A stretch of 64,000 nucleotides of DNA from Trichoplusia ni. Lineage: Eukaryota; Arthropoda; Insecta; Lepidoptera; Noctuidae. The stretch spans positions 8,060,001-8,124,000 of the forward strand of contig NC_039478.1 of NCBI RefSeq assembly GCF_003590095.1. Direction: 5' to 3'. The notes under the pieces are model-generated. The model was given only the letters and a program-made list of their open reading frames with translations. It made no database searches and was not told where the DNA came from. Both the position numbers and the translations under genes were made by a program. Shown here piece by piece: positions 1-11,957 of this stretch (its first letter is position 1; each line of letters opens with the position of its first letter).

Positions 1-900
1 GAGAATCATAGTTGTTAAACAGTTTAATATGCGAATATAATGACAAATCGCGGCAAAACATTTCAAAAGAAGGCAGAGGACAAACAGTTGCACAACACTA
101 ACACTAATTAATACAAAGGTAATATTTTTGTTTTTCGCATGGCCCGATTATCTACATCACTATCTGGACCGCTTCATGCAACAATAGACCCATTATTGTT
201 ATACCGAGCACCGATTGTTTGATGTTTTCTTTATTTCGACTTTCAAGGTGATGTTTTGACAGCGTAATTGGTTCGAGACTACTCGTAGTTAATCTCGTGC
301 CTCAAGAATGTAATTAATTTTAGTTTGGTTTTATTTTTTGAATGGCGCGAGCCGCATAATGTTTGTCAGCGTAATTACCGTTTAGACGCACATGAATTCT
401 ATTCGACTGGCCTTGTACACTTTCTAGTGGCGTTTGGTATTGATTTAAATTGCTATGTATTCATGCAAAATTTTGTTAAACACCCCCTTGTTGGTATGAC
501 ATTAATTATTGGTAATATTCTTCAATTATGCCCAATCGCCGGCCGGGTATACATCTTATACCGTTCTATTGCGCCTAACTGCACCCACAATTATTATTAC
601 CGGCGTTATTTGGTGCAGAGGACACACCCAGACTCGTTAGCAACTAACCTTATGCTTCGTTTAGACCGCTCAAAGGTTTTCGACCAAGTCTATTTTACTG
701 GACAAAAAACGTGACGTACCTACTAAGAATTAATAACTGTGTGATTTTTGTTATTTAATTTAGAGTACTGAATAATGATATGAAATGAATAGTCCGTGAC
801 GGTATTTTAACAAAATCTCTTCGGTTCTTAAAAATCTTTCCTTTAATATTTGAGGTGGGAAAATATTTGAACCATGTGATCAGTTTCTTTTGTATTTTAA
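1..900. other. AT-rich non-coding stretch
   Basis: No gene recognised. The longest open frame (plus strand, 325-714) runs 129 codons but opens at TTG, has no in-frame ATG near its head, matches no family I know, and has no splice or poly(A) context. A frame of this length is expected by chance in 64 kb. Confidence 0.5.
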
Positions 901-1407
901 CTTAAGTATATAATACGAGTTCTAGCGCGAGTTCCTAGCACCGTCTGAACAGGCCTGTCGCCCAGCCAACGCGGTTCTAAGCTTAAGCCGTATTGCGACA
1001 GAGTACAGACTCATTGTATGTTAAGCGGGCACTTCATCTTTCACGCCGGGCCAACGCCGATTTATTGGTCGACGCGCCCCTCTTGTGACACGGCTAGATA
1101 CAACCTATCTCTGAAACTCGTGGCTGATTGAATTAAAGCCTCTCTTGCTGTTGTCAAGCCTCAGATAACGGGGCGTGTGTCGTACTCGGGGTTAGCAAAA
1201 TTAGATATGGTTTTAACGGTTGTCTTAATTGATGAATTGTGTAGAACGTAGGATTTGCAGTTTCCGTGTGCGTTAATTTGCTAAAGCTGACTTTGAGATA
1301 GGTTGCATTCCGTTTTGTGTTTATGTAAAATACCAAACATGCTGACAGTACTTGTGTATGTTTTATAAATGCGCTGCAGTTTATATAATGTTTGCTATTC
1401 ATCTTAC

Positions 1408-1611
1408 ATACGTGACTTGATAGCGATTTTCATTTTCATCGGGCACCTCATCATAATTCGTGTACCGTCTTAACAATAGATGCACGCGTGGCGGCTCGCC
1501 CCCGAGGCGCGCGTGACCCCTGCCCGGCGCCGCGCTGACACCGACACGTGCTGCCGCTCTCATTGGCCCCCAGTACCTCCACACCCAGCGCTCATCGTTT
1601 TGTAACTCCAT
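1408..1611 (-). CDS. Possible first coding exon, minus strand (weak)
   Basis: Product unknown. On the minus strand an ATG at 1611 opens a 68-codon frame that reaches a good 5' splice-donor match, GTAAGA, at 1407-1402. The donor falls exactly on a codon boundary (phase 0), and the frame would stop two codons later if unspliced. The first residues (MELQNDERWVWRYWG) and the last third (TNYDEVPDENENRYQVTY) have protein-like composition. The middle is rich in Arg, Ala, Gly and Pro and coincides with a CpG-rich patch, as often happens both in real lepidopteran first exons and in spurious frames through CpG islands. No acceptor-side partner exon could be identified. It may be only a chance frame. 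Confidence 0.2.
1480..1605. promoter_or_regulatory. CpG-rich island with E-box and CCAAT-type motif
   Basis: A roughly 125-bp patch is strongly GC- and CpG-rich against an AT-rich background. It contains the E-box CACGTG at 1545-1550 and an inverted CCAAT motif (ATTGG) near 1562. A weaker GC-rich patch with another ATTGG lies at about 905-1100. The patch overlaps the minus-strand exon candidate ending at 1408, so it could be a promoter-proximal exon or a stand-alone cis-regulatory element. Confidence 0.3.
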
Positions 1612-3950
1612 TACGAAGCCACTTACTCACAAACAAAATACTGTCGCATTGTTGTTCACTTATAACTATGGCCTCTCGATCCACAATATTAGGTGTATTG
1701 TGGGCCACTTATCTTTTGTATTGAATTTTATTTTGAGATACAATAGTGATGATACGAAAATCACTGTTCGTCGAATTAGATTTCCTTTTCAGTAGGTCAT
1801 TGATATTATATAGAATTTGAGATCGTGTTGTACATACTTAAATTGAATTCTCCGAATACACAAACAACTCGATGTCGTGTAATTGATTCGATAGTTTTGC
1901 CAAAACGTTTTGGAATCGAGACATTTATTAAATGCATTATACTTGCGTGACCGTTTTCGGGTTGAATGTCTGTGGAAATGCGATCACGTGCGGCCTTCGT
2001 ATGGCTTGCCTGCGACAACAGATCGAGTGGGACAAGCATTGTTCTATGACATTTCAGTCTTGCTAATGACAAGCAATTTTGATTTTGAAACAGAACACAT
2101 TTGATTTATATTGTCATTTAATTTGCCCCAAATTGTTCGTACATCGTAGTAAAATGTGAACTGGAATGAGGTGAGTTATTTACTGTATTAAATATTATCG
2201 AAATTGAATATATCAAAGCAATTTACTATATTGAATCGTTCAGTAATAAATTGTTTCAATAATTTATGGGTTTAAATATAAACTTAATGTTGAAATTGCT
2301 CTCGTAGATCAAGTTGTCACGCCCGAGGCAGGATTTTTTCGCGAGAAAATCTAGATTTGCTCTAGATGTTTGGGAAGATAATAACTGTAAAATTATAAGT
2401 CGGTTGCTTAATGCTTAGTACCTTAAAAACTACGTACTTATCTTAACCCGTAATGAAGTGCTTACGTGCGCTCGATTAGAAACTGAACTAACAAAACAGT
2501 TTCTTATCTGATGATTCGTTAGTCGAGTTGTCAGACTGGATGTCACTGGGTGACATCGTACAGATGACAATGCCATCGCGGCCGGGGTGTCACGCTACTC
2601 GGCTCCGAGTCCCGATGACGCATTGACGCCTCTTTCACAAGTCTTCTTGCGGTATTTAGACTGTACCGCAATTGATATCATGTTTCGTGATGTCGTAATG
2701 CTCTGTCTGTACGTGTTTTTGTTCCTAGTACCGATAAGTTGACTCGTGGCCACTTGTAGATCGACAAAGTTAAGAATTATTTAATACAATTTAGTTACAG
2801 AAATAAGCCCTCTTAGTTTGCGTAATTTACTTTAAAGTTGCATTTTGTTGTGGGTTTTTTTCTCGAATGCACGGCACGAATTTGGATGGCTGATAATAGT
2901 TAGATAATGAAATATAGTCTAGTTGAAAAGTTAGTAAAAAGGTTTAAGTATTTACGTAAACGGTGTCTGGACCCCCGCGGAGCTTAAATAGCATTCCGTC
3001 TTTGTTGAGCAAGCGAAATGGTAGTAACGATTGATTCGCTTCGAAACAAATCACAAAAACTCAATCAAACGTCTTGAAAAACATTTCATCAAAACAATTT
3101 TATTCTGAATAAAGCTTCTTTCCTCTACAGATTATTACCGAACCATTTTTTTCCCAGTCACATTAAGATGACTTAGATCGATATACAAATTCAATTAGGC
3201 GCCTATTACTATCATCCCCAGTTCAAGCTTTCTCCTCGGAAGGAAGCAATCACTTAAATTTTTAAACATCACTTTCTAAAGAACTCTTATTAAATTAGAT
3301 ATTAAATCGATTTGACGCTGTTTGCAGGATGGCCTGACTTGAATAGCGTTATGTAACACATCCTAGGGATGTTGGTGTAATCTGATTTCGTTTGACTTGT
3401 ACGATTTCCTGATGATAACATCTCATTCTTAAATATCAAGCTTGCCTAACTGTAACTGTATTGCTACTTTGACTGCGAATATTCTTTGAGTTGCTGTGTG
3501 CTGCTGTTTCATTTTATTGGAAGGGGAAAATTAATGATAGAAAAATATAACTTGTTGATATATTTCTAATTATGGTAAAGGATGATTGGCCTGTAATAAT
3601 TAATACTAAAGTTGACCCTCATGTGATCAAATACAGGCAAAATATTTCGTAGTTTCGTCAACATCTTGACATACAAAAATCCATAAATATTTTCACCTTT
3701 TTCTTTTATTGGATCATCTCTCTTAAAAACAATGCTTATGTCAATACAATAGTATGGAAAGAAGCAGACACAAGATATATATCAGCTCATAATACCTATG
3801 GGAACATGACAACACCATCGTAGTACCGACTAACACTTATCAGGCGTGTATTGGCTTGATTTATTACCTTCTACGATCAACATTCTTAGCTCATTCATGG
3901 CCAGTATAAATCTTTATAGACTTGGCAACTGCCGCCTCTGATAGTGCGGT
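1612..3950. other. AT-rich non-coding stretch with one small GC-rich patch
   Basis: No gene recognised. Only short frames are present. A GC-rich patch at about 2565-2640 contains CGCGGCCGGGG and the inverted repeat CTCGGCTCCGAG, and is otherwise unremarkable. An 8-bp-arm hairpin (CCACAATA/TATTGTGG) lies near 1681-1703. Confidence 0.5.
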
Positions 3951-3956
3951 TAAAAT

Positions 3957-4031
3957 GAGATAGTGCTATATACTATATAGAGCGCTGTCTCTTTTCCACA
4001 CCGGCAAAAGTACTTTTAAATTTAGTAGTAG
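3957..4031. repeat. Palindromic dispersed repeat, copy A
   Basis: The core reads GAGATAGTGCTATA, a short spacer, then TATAGAGCGCTGTCTC, followed by TTCCACACCGGCAAAAG. The two halves are imperfect inverted copies, so a single strand can fold back. The same core recurs at 8826, 18194, 25393, 51436 and 56122. The likeliest explanation is a small snap-back, MITE-like element. The left arm outside the core has decayed. Confidence 0.55.
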
Positions 4032-6630
4032 AAATATTTATTACGTTTAAATGTACATTAATTTAGTTGGTTCATCAATTTGTTGTTGCCTTAAGATTTT
4101 TGTGAAGGAAATAAGGATTTCCTTATGGTTGTTTTTAAAAACGTAGATTGCGCTCTTATTTAATGATTTTTAATTATTAATTCGTGATTCCTTCGTTTTG
4201 TTTGTTGAGGTCTCTTTTTGAACATGTTATCTTTAACATTTTGAGAATTACCAAACTTCATTAAGACCAATTATGAACGGCCTTTATAATTAAAATCAAC
4301 TCCTCTTCTAGTCCGATGCCAAACCAACCAATAAAATGAAATTAAAGAATAACGGTTAAATTTTCCAGTACCGTTACATAATTACGTTACCTAATTATCC
4401 CTTAACGTAAATCGTCTCAATCAGACCGATTAGATTGGAGGAAGTGGCTAATAGACTCCAGTAGCTGGTACCGAGGTGTTAGGAAATAATTACCATTGGT
4501 CACGCCTCCCCTGATTGGTTTTCGTGTATGATCGTAAATCTCGGAACCCTGAAGTTGGCTGATGGGCGGGTCTGACGCAAGCCCCGAATGTAAGTAGGTT
4601 TGTGTAATTACATCCTCTTTTGTACAGTAGTCTTGTAGACCGTGTACGATTATTGGTTGTTATTAAATTCAGTTGGTATATTGATTGTCTGATTGACTAT
4701 GATTTGATTTTCTGTTTTTCTGGTTTTTCATGGCCAGACGTTTTGAGCTTTGTAAGGGTAGTGAAAACTATTTTTTTATCTGTTATACGTATAAACGTTT
4801 GGTTACTCTGTTACATTTTAATGTAATCAAGATTTAAGCATGACAGTTTTGGCAACGTTTGTTCCTAATTTAGTATTAGGTATCATGGCGATGTTTTCCT
4901 TATTCTGACTCCGAGATTGACTTTTTTTACCTTGTGTAGAGAAAAACTAATAATAAAATTAACCTACGTATTATATGCATATATACGTCATAGCATAATG
5001 ACAAGAAAATGTTGACTTATACATATATATAGTTAGCTTAAACATTTATGCTCACACTTGAGTATCAATTTTATGTAATATTTTACAATTCAAATGATGT
5101 TTTGAGGATATTACATAGTATTGTTAATACATTGATCTTCATATTAATGTTCTCGTAATTAGGGGTTAGGCACACTTAATGAGATAATATAGCTTGCTTG
5201 TGGTCAATAGATCGGCAATCTCTTACAAAGTAGTTTGAATGGCACCACATTTGTAAAGGATAGACTCCAGTTATAGATTAGCGATATTTTATAGCATCGT
5301 TTCCAATCTTTTAACTATTTATAGAAAAATATAATTTTATCATTAAAGTTTTAAAATCCCAATTATATTTCAATTAACTGCAATGATGTCTCCATAATTA
5401 ATAAATTAATCGTCCATATACAGTTAATTAATTTCTTAATACCCTCTGATACCTAGTGGCTTAACTGGTGATCATAAGAGTATAATTATGTTATAACGGG
5501 TCTCTTAAAATAATTATCATCATGAAAAACAAATTAAGAGACATTTACAAGGAATGTAATTATATTTAACTTTCAGAGCTCCTTGAAAGTGCCTTGCGCA
5601 AGTAACTACTATTATTTGTATCACCGTAAAAGGTAGTTATGACAGTTATTTAATCATAATATCAGCTTATTATATGTCTCATTGCTAGTAAAAGGCTTCT
5701 TCGTAAATGGCGAGCCATTGAGTATTGATCTAAAGACTGATTCTAGTCTTTAAATATTCCGTTAAAAAAATATTCATAAGATATAGCTTTGTCATAGCTT
5801 TTGGTGTATTATCACCTTGTTATTAAAATTACGGGATGCGTCGTAATTTTGGTACTTATTTTGTAGTTCGATTGCTCAATAGGCAGAGGAAGGCGAGGAC
5901 ATATACAAAATTATACTATTAATGCGATATAAGAGCGGAAACTAAATCACTTAAGATTATTTTTTATTATATCCGTATATTCACATTATAATATTATTTG
6001 TAATGTGAAGTGCTACGATGTTAATATTCTTTTGACGAAGTGATCTAAATTCTGTAACGTTTTATTGATTTGAATTTACTGTTTAAAATTTTAAATAGGT
6101 ACTTGTGAATTAAAAATACTATAGAGGTTTCAAATAAATCATTTTGTCACAAATTCAATTCCCAATCATACACCTGTCAACAGCAGAAAAAAACCATTTA
6201 AAACATTAATTAAACAGCTAATTGAATTCAATTACAAGTTTTGCAATCAGCGCAATTAATCTTACTTAAACTCCGATTTTCATGGTTTATAGGCAAAGAA
6301 ACGTTTATGAGAAAGCATAAAAAGATGAGAATCGTATTATGAACTAATCTCGGTTATCTTAACCGGTGTTTAGCTGGTTCGTTGAGCACTAGTAAGACGG
6401 CGATCGTCTATCTACACGTGAGAATGTTTCGCACGACGGATCCGATTGTTTTGACGAACAAAATGGAATGTCAAGATGCATGTTGGGCAAGACTTCAGCT
6501 TGACATTCGGACATTACATTGAACGGTTTGAGGTTTTCGTTCGGATTCATGAACGGACGTTCTATTCTATTGTTTGGGTTATATGTGTTGTATGAGAGTT
6601 AAGCCCGGTATGTTGAGGTAAGGATTAAAT
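4032..6630. other. AT-rich non-coding stretch
   Basis: No gene, RNA gene or recognisable transposon. The 68-codon frame at 4620-4826 is dominated by hydrophobic residues from T-rich DNA and looks like chance. Confidence 0.5.
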
Positions 6631-6633
6631 TCC

Positions 6634-6943
6634 TTAACCCTTAAATACCTCGAGTATCAATTTTGATACCGAACTTTCAAACCGAATGTATACTTGTAAT
6701 TCGTTTTTTTTTTAAATGTTAGGCTGATTTATAATATTATTGCATAGTGTCGTTTACATTGAAATAAAAAAAAAAGTCTAATGCCTGAAGTATCAAAATT
6801 GATACCAGTTTTTTTTTTCGAAATATGTATATGAAATACATACTATGATTTTTTTTATTATTTTTCCAATTATCTAGCTCCTGCACAGAATACACCTATA
6901 TTTTTTTTAATTTAATTTGAAAAATCAGGCTTCTAAGGGTTAA
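6634..6943. mobile_element. TTAA-bounded MITE, piggyBac-like ends
   Basis: A 302-bp segment lies between two TTAA tetranucleotides (6634-6637 and 6940-6943). Its ends are inverted: the left begins CCCTTA after TTAA, and the right ends TAAGGG before TTAA. TTAA target duplication and CCCT-type termini are the hallmark of piggyBac-superfamily elements. Inside are two near-palindromic motifs that are reverse complements of each other, GTATCAATTTTGATAC near 6655 and GTATCAAAATTGATAC near 6791. There is no coding capacity, so it would be a non-autonomous derivative. The terminal repeat is short (about 10 bp), and the middle is full of A and T runs, so the boundaries need confirmation from other copies. 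Confidence 0.45.
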
Positions 6944-6944
6944 T

Positions 6945-8820
6945 GCGGGAGTCATGTGTTTTATATAAAACAATTGCAACCCATAATAGATTCTTATCAC
7001 GTAATTAATATAAAATATTGAGTTCTAAATACAATTACATTATTCAAATTTAGATCAGCGATACATTATACAGAAAACATCAAATATGCATTAGAATATT
7101 AGATTAAAACTCGCCTGCAAAAAAATAAATTTGGGTAGGTATTCAACTACAGCTAAAAGTTGCAATGAAATTCTATTGTCAAGGTGAACAATCTTAACAC
7201 TTCAAGAAGATATCCTTCATACAAACTAGATTACTAACGCACAAAAAATTAGATGCAAATAACGTAGGTAATTACCACTCGTCAATTTGAAGCAACAAGC
7301 GACACAGAACGAGGCATCTGATGATATTCATTATATTAATACCCAACACATAATTTGACAGCTCACGCACACACGGCACGCGTCAACAAATTGTATTAGC
7401 AACAAAATCTGTTTTAGATTACACTAATTTGTCAGTTCTATAGCTAACAACGGAGGTCCATTCATATCGCCTCGTGTGGGAAACGTTATGAAATTGAAAA
7501 TGATCATATTTCTTTTAAAAGACACTCGGCGATTGCACAAAGATTCACCTAGTTTTCGTCGTTAACTATTCATTATTATGTGCCGTGGGATATTTTTTGT
7601 GGTGCTATTGTTCGTTTGATTGGCGCATTCCAAAGGACTTGGACGTTTGTGTTCTATTCTGTAAGTACTATAAAGAGGAACAAGCGTAATAGAGGTTGTA
7701 TGATTGGGTATACCTAGTATGTTTTGTATATTTTTTGGTTTCTATTGTTTATAAATTATCATCTCATTTGTTTATTATGTGTCATTATTTTCACGTTCAA
7801 TTTTGCTTAGCAACACAACTTGGCTTTATAAGTAGTTTCCTGTAAGTACAGTGAACAAAACACTTTTAACTTCTATCCGCCAAATATAAATACGAAAAGC
7901 ACTTTCTTTACGGGCGTATTTTATAAAATTTTAATAATAAGAGCCCTGTGCAAACTTTTGACCACTGCACAAAACTGAAAATTATCCATGTGCAACGATC
8001 AAACAAGTAATAAATCGCCAGCTATTCATTTAAATGTTTCATTGAAGAACAAACTTAACAATTTACAAAGCTATTAACAGGTAAACGAGGGTGTCCGTCT
8101 AGAAACTCCGCTCGAGATACTGAAGGCTCTATGCAAATTTCGGCGCACATCTGCGTAGTAGTTACACGTGCAGGCTGCACTATTATATAGCTGTGTAATC
8201 TACGGTACTATGCATAAATGAATCACAAGCTCCCATGAGTTATGGACAGTGGACGATGAATATTAAAACTGTATCTAGGCTAAGTGCTAACCTATTTTAC
8301 ATGTTCGGTGAATGGTGTGCCTAAATTATTTCGTTACTGGTATAGGGTGTCATAGATATTTCAGTTTTGTACAAATCTACAAAAATGACAATTAAATAAT
8401 TTTTTACTTATCTTTTCAGATAAGATTGAGTTGGTAATACTTTACTTTTTTACATTTCACACGGAATAGGCATTAAATTGTTTTTTTTTTATGTTTTGTT
8501 CAAATTTTTTAAATTCATGTTAGTTATGATGATATAAATATGTTATCTTGAAGGCCTCACTTCAATATGTACATCAAGGATTGAAATTAACGAACAGGAT
8601 TTACACTCATTAAAGTTGTCTCATCTTATCAGCAAAAATTAACACATATCTGAGTTGATAATAATTTATAATTAATCACGATTATTTATCATTCGTTAAT
8701 TGCATCACGCTTACTGAAAATGACTAGATACCCATATAAATAAATCAATATAACGTATAGAATAATCTGAATGGAATCGCGACCAATTAAACGTTACGAA
8801 ACTAACAATATCAGGGGTCT
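6945..8820. other. AT-rich non-coding stretch
   Basis: Nothing recognisable apart from T-runs and isolated CACGTG E-boxes (for example near 8165). No frame of note. Confidence 0.5.
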
Positions 8821-8825
8821 AACAC

Positions 8826-8939
8826 GACCTCCTAAAATAAAACTGCTGACGTTGTAAAAGAGAGACAAAGCTCTACACGGTGTAGCTCTATCTCTGTCCC
8901 ACACCAGTTAAGCCTTACTTTGAAAGTTCGTGGTAGGAA
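8826..8939. repeat. Palindromic dispersed repeat, copy B
   Basis: The core is AAGAGAGACAAAGCTCTACAC, a two-base centre, then GTGTAGCTCTATCTCTGTCC and CACACC. Flanking it are a left GACCTCCT and a right GTGGTAGGA, matching the outer ends seen in copies C and D. This gives a total of about 110 bp and supports a complete foldback element. The 73-codon minus-strand frame covering this region is a by-product of the repeat. Confidence 0.55.
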
Positions 8940-9509
8940 CTCTGATTTACATTGTGCCCAGCTCCATAGTGTTTTATTACAATTAGCGATCGAGACACTA
9001 TTACGTAATTGTGAATTAATGATAATAGTCGCTTTAGTTGTCAAAGTAACCAAATATGCATAATTTTATGGATATAATGGTTTGATGAAACTGAATGGCT
9101 ATGTTTTATAATTAGATTGCTGTATAATTTTATTTAAAAGGATATTGCTAAATTATTTGCTAAGTGCAAGTGGTATAATTTAATTCTGTGATAAATCAAG
9201 ACGTTTTGGACTTTTAAGATAAGTCGAATAGTATCTAATCATTACCAAATCATCGATACGTTTGGTATCTTAGAAATATCTTAAATAATATAATCATCTA
9301 GCTCTTACTAACGTTGCTCTAGTAATAGGTAATAGTGAAAGTGATATCGCGGCAAAAGTGTTACATGGTATCATTAAAATTATCACAAACATTTTATAGA
9401 AGCAAGCACGAATTGCTACCGAATAAGAAAAACCGGCCAAGTGCGAGTCGGACTCGCGCACCGAGGGTTCCGTACAAACCTGCAAGGTTTACAAAGTTCG
9501 TTCATTACG

Positions 9510-9545
9510 ACAATCGAGTCATATAAATATATATGACTCGATTGT
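9510..9545. repeat. Perfect hairpin at the head of the tandem repeat
   Basis: Two 16-nt arms (9510-9525 and 9530-9545) are perfectly complementary around a 4-nt loop; the outer arm reads ACAATCGAGTCATAT. It sits exactly at the junction between the element head and the first 320-bp unit, which starts at about 9546-9551. Confidence 0.8.
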
Positions 9546-9550
9546 AAAAC

Positions 9551-10405
9551 GTTGCTTCATGCCAAATTTCAAGATTCTAGGTCGACTGGAAGTACCCTTT
9601 AGGTTTTGATTCCCTTGCGAGTACTCGCGCGTTTCAAAATATGCAGCTTAAATTGCTGTTTCTTTTGATTGCGTTGACATAGAAGTTTGATTTTGTTACA
9701 GCTTAAAGGTATTATAGACCTGAGTATTTGGTATGAATTTCAATTTAATACCTCTACGCGTTTATGAGGAAATAGGTAGTAAGTTTAAAATTATTAAAAA
9801 AAAAAATATTATGTGATGTAACTAAAAATTTAAGGTTTTCGGAATTTTTCCTTTATGTGTGCTATAAAACGTTGCTTCGTGCCAAATTTCAAGATTCTAG
9901 GTCGACTGGAAGTACCCTTTAGGTTTTGATTCCCTTGCGAGTACTCGCGCGTTTCAAAATATGCAGCATAAATTGCTGTTTCTTTTGATTGCGTTGACAT
10001 AGGAGTTTGATTTTGTTACAGCTTAAAGGTATTATAGACCTGAGTATTTGGTATGAATTTCAATTTAATACCTCTACGCGTTTATGAGGAAATAGGTAGT
10101 AAGTTTAAAATTATTAAAAAAATATATATTATGTGATGTAACTAAAAATTTATGGTTTTTGTAATTTTTCCTTTATCTATGGTATAAGACGTTGCTTCGT
10201 ACCAAATTTCAAGATTCTGAGATCACGGGAAGCACCCTGTAGGTTTTGATTCCCTTGCAAGTGTCGAAAATTTGCGGCATAAACGGCTGTATCTTTTGAT
10301 TGCGTTGCCTTAGAAGTTTGATTTTTTCACAGCTCAAGGGACAGTAGACCTGAGTAATTGATATAAATTTCAGCTTCATACCTCCACGCGTTCCCGAGAA
10401 AAAGG
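9551..10405 (+). repeat. 320-bp tandem repeat, two full units and a diverged third
   Basis: GTTGCTTC starts at 9551, 9871 and 10191, a period of exactly 320 bp both times. Units 1 and 2 are almost identical, including the AAGATTCTAGGTCGACTGGA segment and the AATACCTCTACGCG segment. Unit 3 is clearly diverged and shortened, running into the GACG tract at 10411. The close identity of units 1 and 2 points to a recent duplication or conversion, with unit 3 the older copy. Confidence 0.9.
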
Positions 10406-10410
10406 GTCTT

Positions 10411-10458
10411 GACAGACGGACGGACGGACGGACGGACAGACGGACGGACAGACGGACA
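10411..10458 (+). repeat. (GACG)n/(GACA)n microsatellite in the element tail
   Basis: A run of GACG and GACA tetranucleotides lies just before the GTGATCCTATAAGG tail. It is a regular part of this repeat family and also marks the fragments at 11885, 28910 and 59105. Confidence 0.85.
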
Positions 10459-10515
10459 ACAAAGTGATCCTATAAGGGTTCCGTTTTTTCCTTTTGAGGT
10501 ACGGAACCCTAAAAA

Positions 10516-11800
10516 GAACTCGATTTACTCGATTAATCGATTGTTTTTAAATATCGAGCAAAATGAAATCGATATTAAATCTCGTGCGTAGCCGAAGTAA
10601 ATGTGACGCAGTTATTACCAAATCGATTGAAAATTGGATTTGTAATAATCGGTAACGCCAATTAGCGCCTTGGTGTGACGCAACGGCAATTTTTCGCGAT
10701 TTCTTGATCCGATGTGAGTCTGATTTATTGTTATAGATCACGATACTGGCTTAATAAGATGATGTTCTGTCGAAGAGAAAAAAGAACAATATTATAAAAT
10801 ACATCTATTTTTTTTTATAAAGAGTTCGACATGATTAAGGACTCCTGTTGGGTCCGGAACTAGTCGGTCACCGTTACATCATTTAATATAAAACTATTGC
10901 CTAGATATGTAATATTTATCAGCAAATCAATAAGATATCGCATGAGCAAGAATTAAAAACCTGAAATATTTATTTTTTAATTAATAAAAGTTTTTGTTTC
11001 TGTTTAATACTTAATTGTTATTTCGATTCCTACCATATTTCTAGAAACAATATTTTTAATGGATATCACTTTATACACCGACTGTACAATCGAAATCGCA
11101 AGTGATGCCATGACCAAGGTCTTTTAATAAAACTATTAATTTTACTTTTAAATTACTCTGGTGTGAATTTTTACGCAAACGAGGCGTGAAGCTATACTTA
11201 GCCTTTTCAAACTTAAAATTTTAAAGTCTCAGATTATTTTGTAAATCCAAAAACGAGTAACGGTTTGTCTTACTACTAACAAATAACAGTAAAAAGTTCT
11301 GAATTTAACTTATGTTATTCTTACAGTGTCAAATAAATCAAGCATTAAATTTATCTAATAGCGACAAATGCAGCCGTATGAATCATCTGCAATAGTTTTA
11401 AGGCTTGCACCTTTTTGGTGTGGGCACTCTAGCACTTACTTGCGCTTATGCGTGCAATTTTGGGGAAAGTAAAATTGCAAGCGATTTGACGCTTTTAAAG
11501 TGAATTATGGACATTCGATTTGATTTTAAGACCAATTATCATTCAAGATAGGTAGTCTAAAATAAATGTTTCAGAAGTAAGTCTAGCTGTTAATACGGGT
11601 AAGTACATTTTTTGTCTAATTTTGAAATCATAATGCACTATTTAAATTCAGTGGTTTGAAGCAATGATAAGGAAACGTTGTACAAAATAATGTTATCAAA
11701 ATAAATACGATGATTGAATTGTGATTTATGGTCATCCAACAAAGTTATGACGGTACCAACGTTGCTTCACCTCTATTTTATGCTACAATTTAGTTTTTAT
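10516..11800. other. AT-rich non-coding stretch with one repeat fragment
   Basis: No gene. At 10825-10880 lies a fragment (ATGATTAAGGACTCCTGTTG followed by GGTCCGGAACTAGTCGG) whose diverged relative is at 39345-39400, so it is a dispersed repeat of unknown class. Confidence 0.5.
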
Positions 11801-11957
11801 ATCGGCAACAGAAATCATCTGTGAAAATTTAATCTGTCTATGGGTTCATCACCAGATATTATCTGGTTGCAACTTATGAACCCAGACAAACATACAGACG
11901 GAGAGACAGCGGAGCCTTAGTTATATGGCTTCGCTTAAAGCCTTCGTGTACGGAACC
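11801..11957 (+). mobile_element. Fragment of the GACG-tail element family
   Basis: This holds CGGCAACAGAAATCATCTGT, GTGAAAATTTAATCTGTC, an ACAGACGGAGAGACAGCGG tract and a terminal TACGGAACC, in the order expected of the 3' half of this family. The 5' head is missing. A nested hairpin is present at 11842-11883: outer arms GGGTTCAT/ATGAACCC and inner arms ACCAGATA/TATCTGGT. Confidence 0.6.

Larger units (their letters stand above)
9428..10515 (+). mobile_element. Dispersed lepidopteran element with GACG-rich tail
   Basis: The head (from 9428) matches a sequence widespread in moth and butterfly genomes, AACCGGCCAAGTGCGAGTCG. The tail has a GACG/GACA tract, then GTGATCCTATAAGGGTTCCG and TACGGAACCCT. 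A 12-bp perfect subterminal inverted repeat, AGGGTTCCGTAC at 9464-9475 and GTACGGAACCCT at 10499-10510, brackets the element, suggesting a non-autonomous DNA transposon or a composite built on one. The interior is occupied by a 320-bp tandem repeat and a hairpin, each listed separately. No protein is encoded. The family and both ends are recognised from memory, and the superfamily is not certain. Confidence 0.65.

Noticed and set aside
325..714. 129-codon plus-strand frame, the longest in the window
   Set aside because: It opens at TTG, has no recognisable domain or transcript signals, and this length is expected by chance in 64 kb of sequence.
9551..10405. CRISPR-like array
   Set aside because: The unit is a 320-bp tandem repeat without unique spacers, inside a eukaryotic transposable element.
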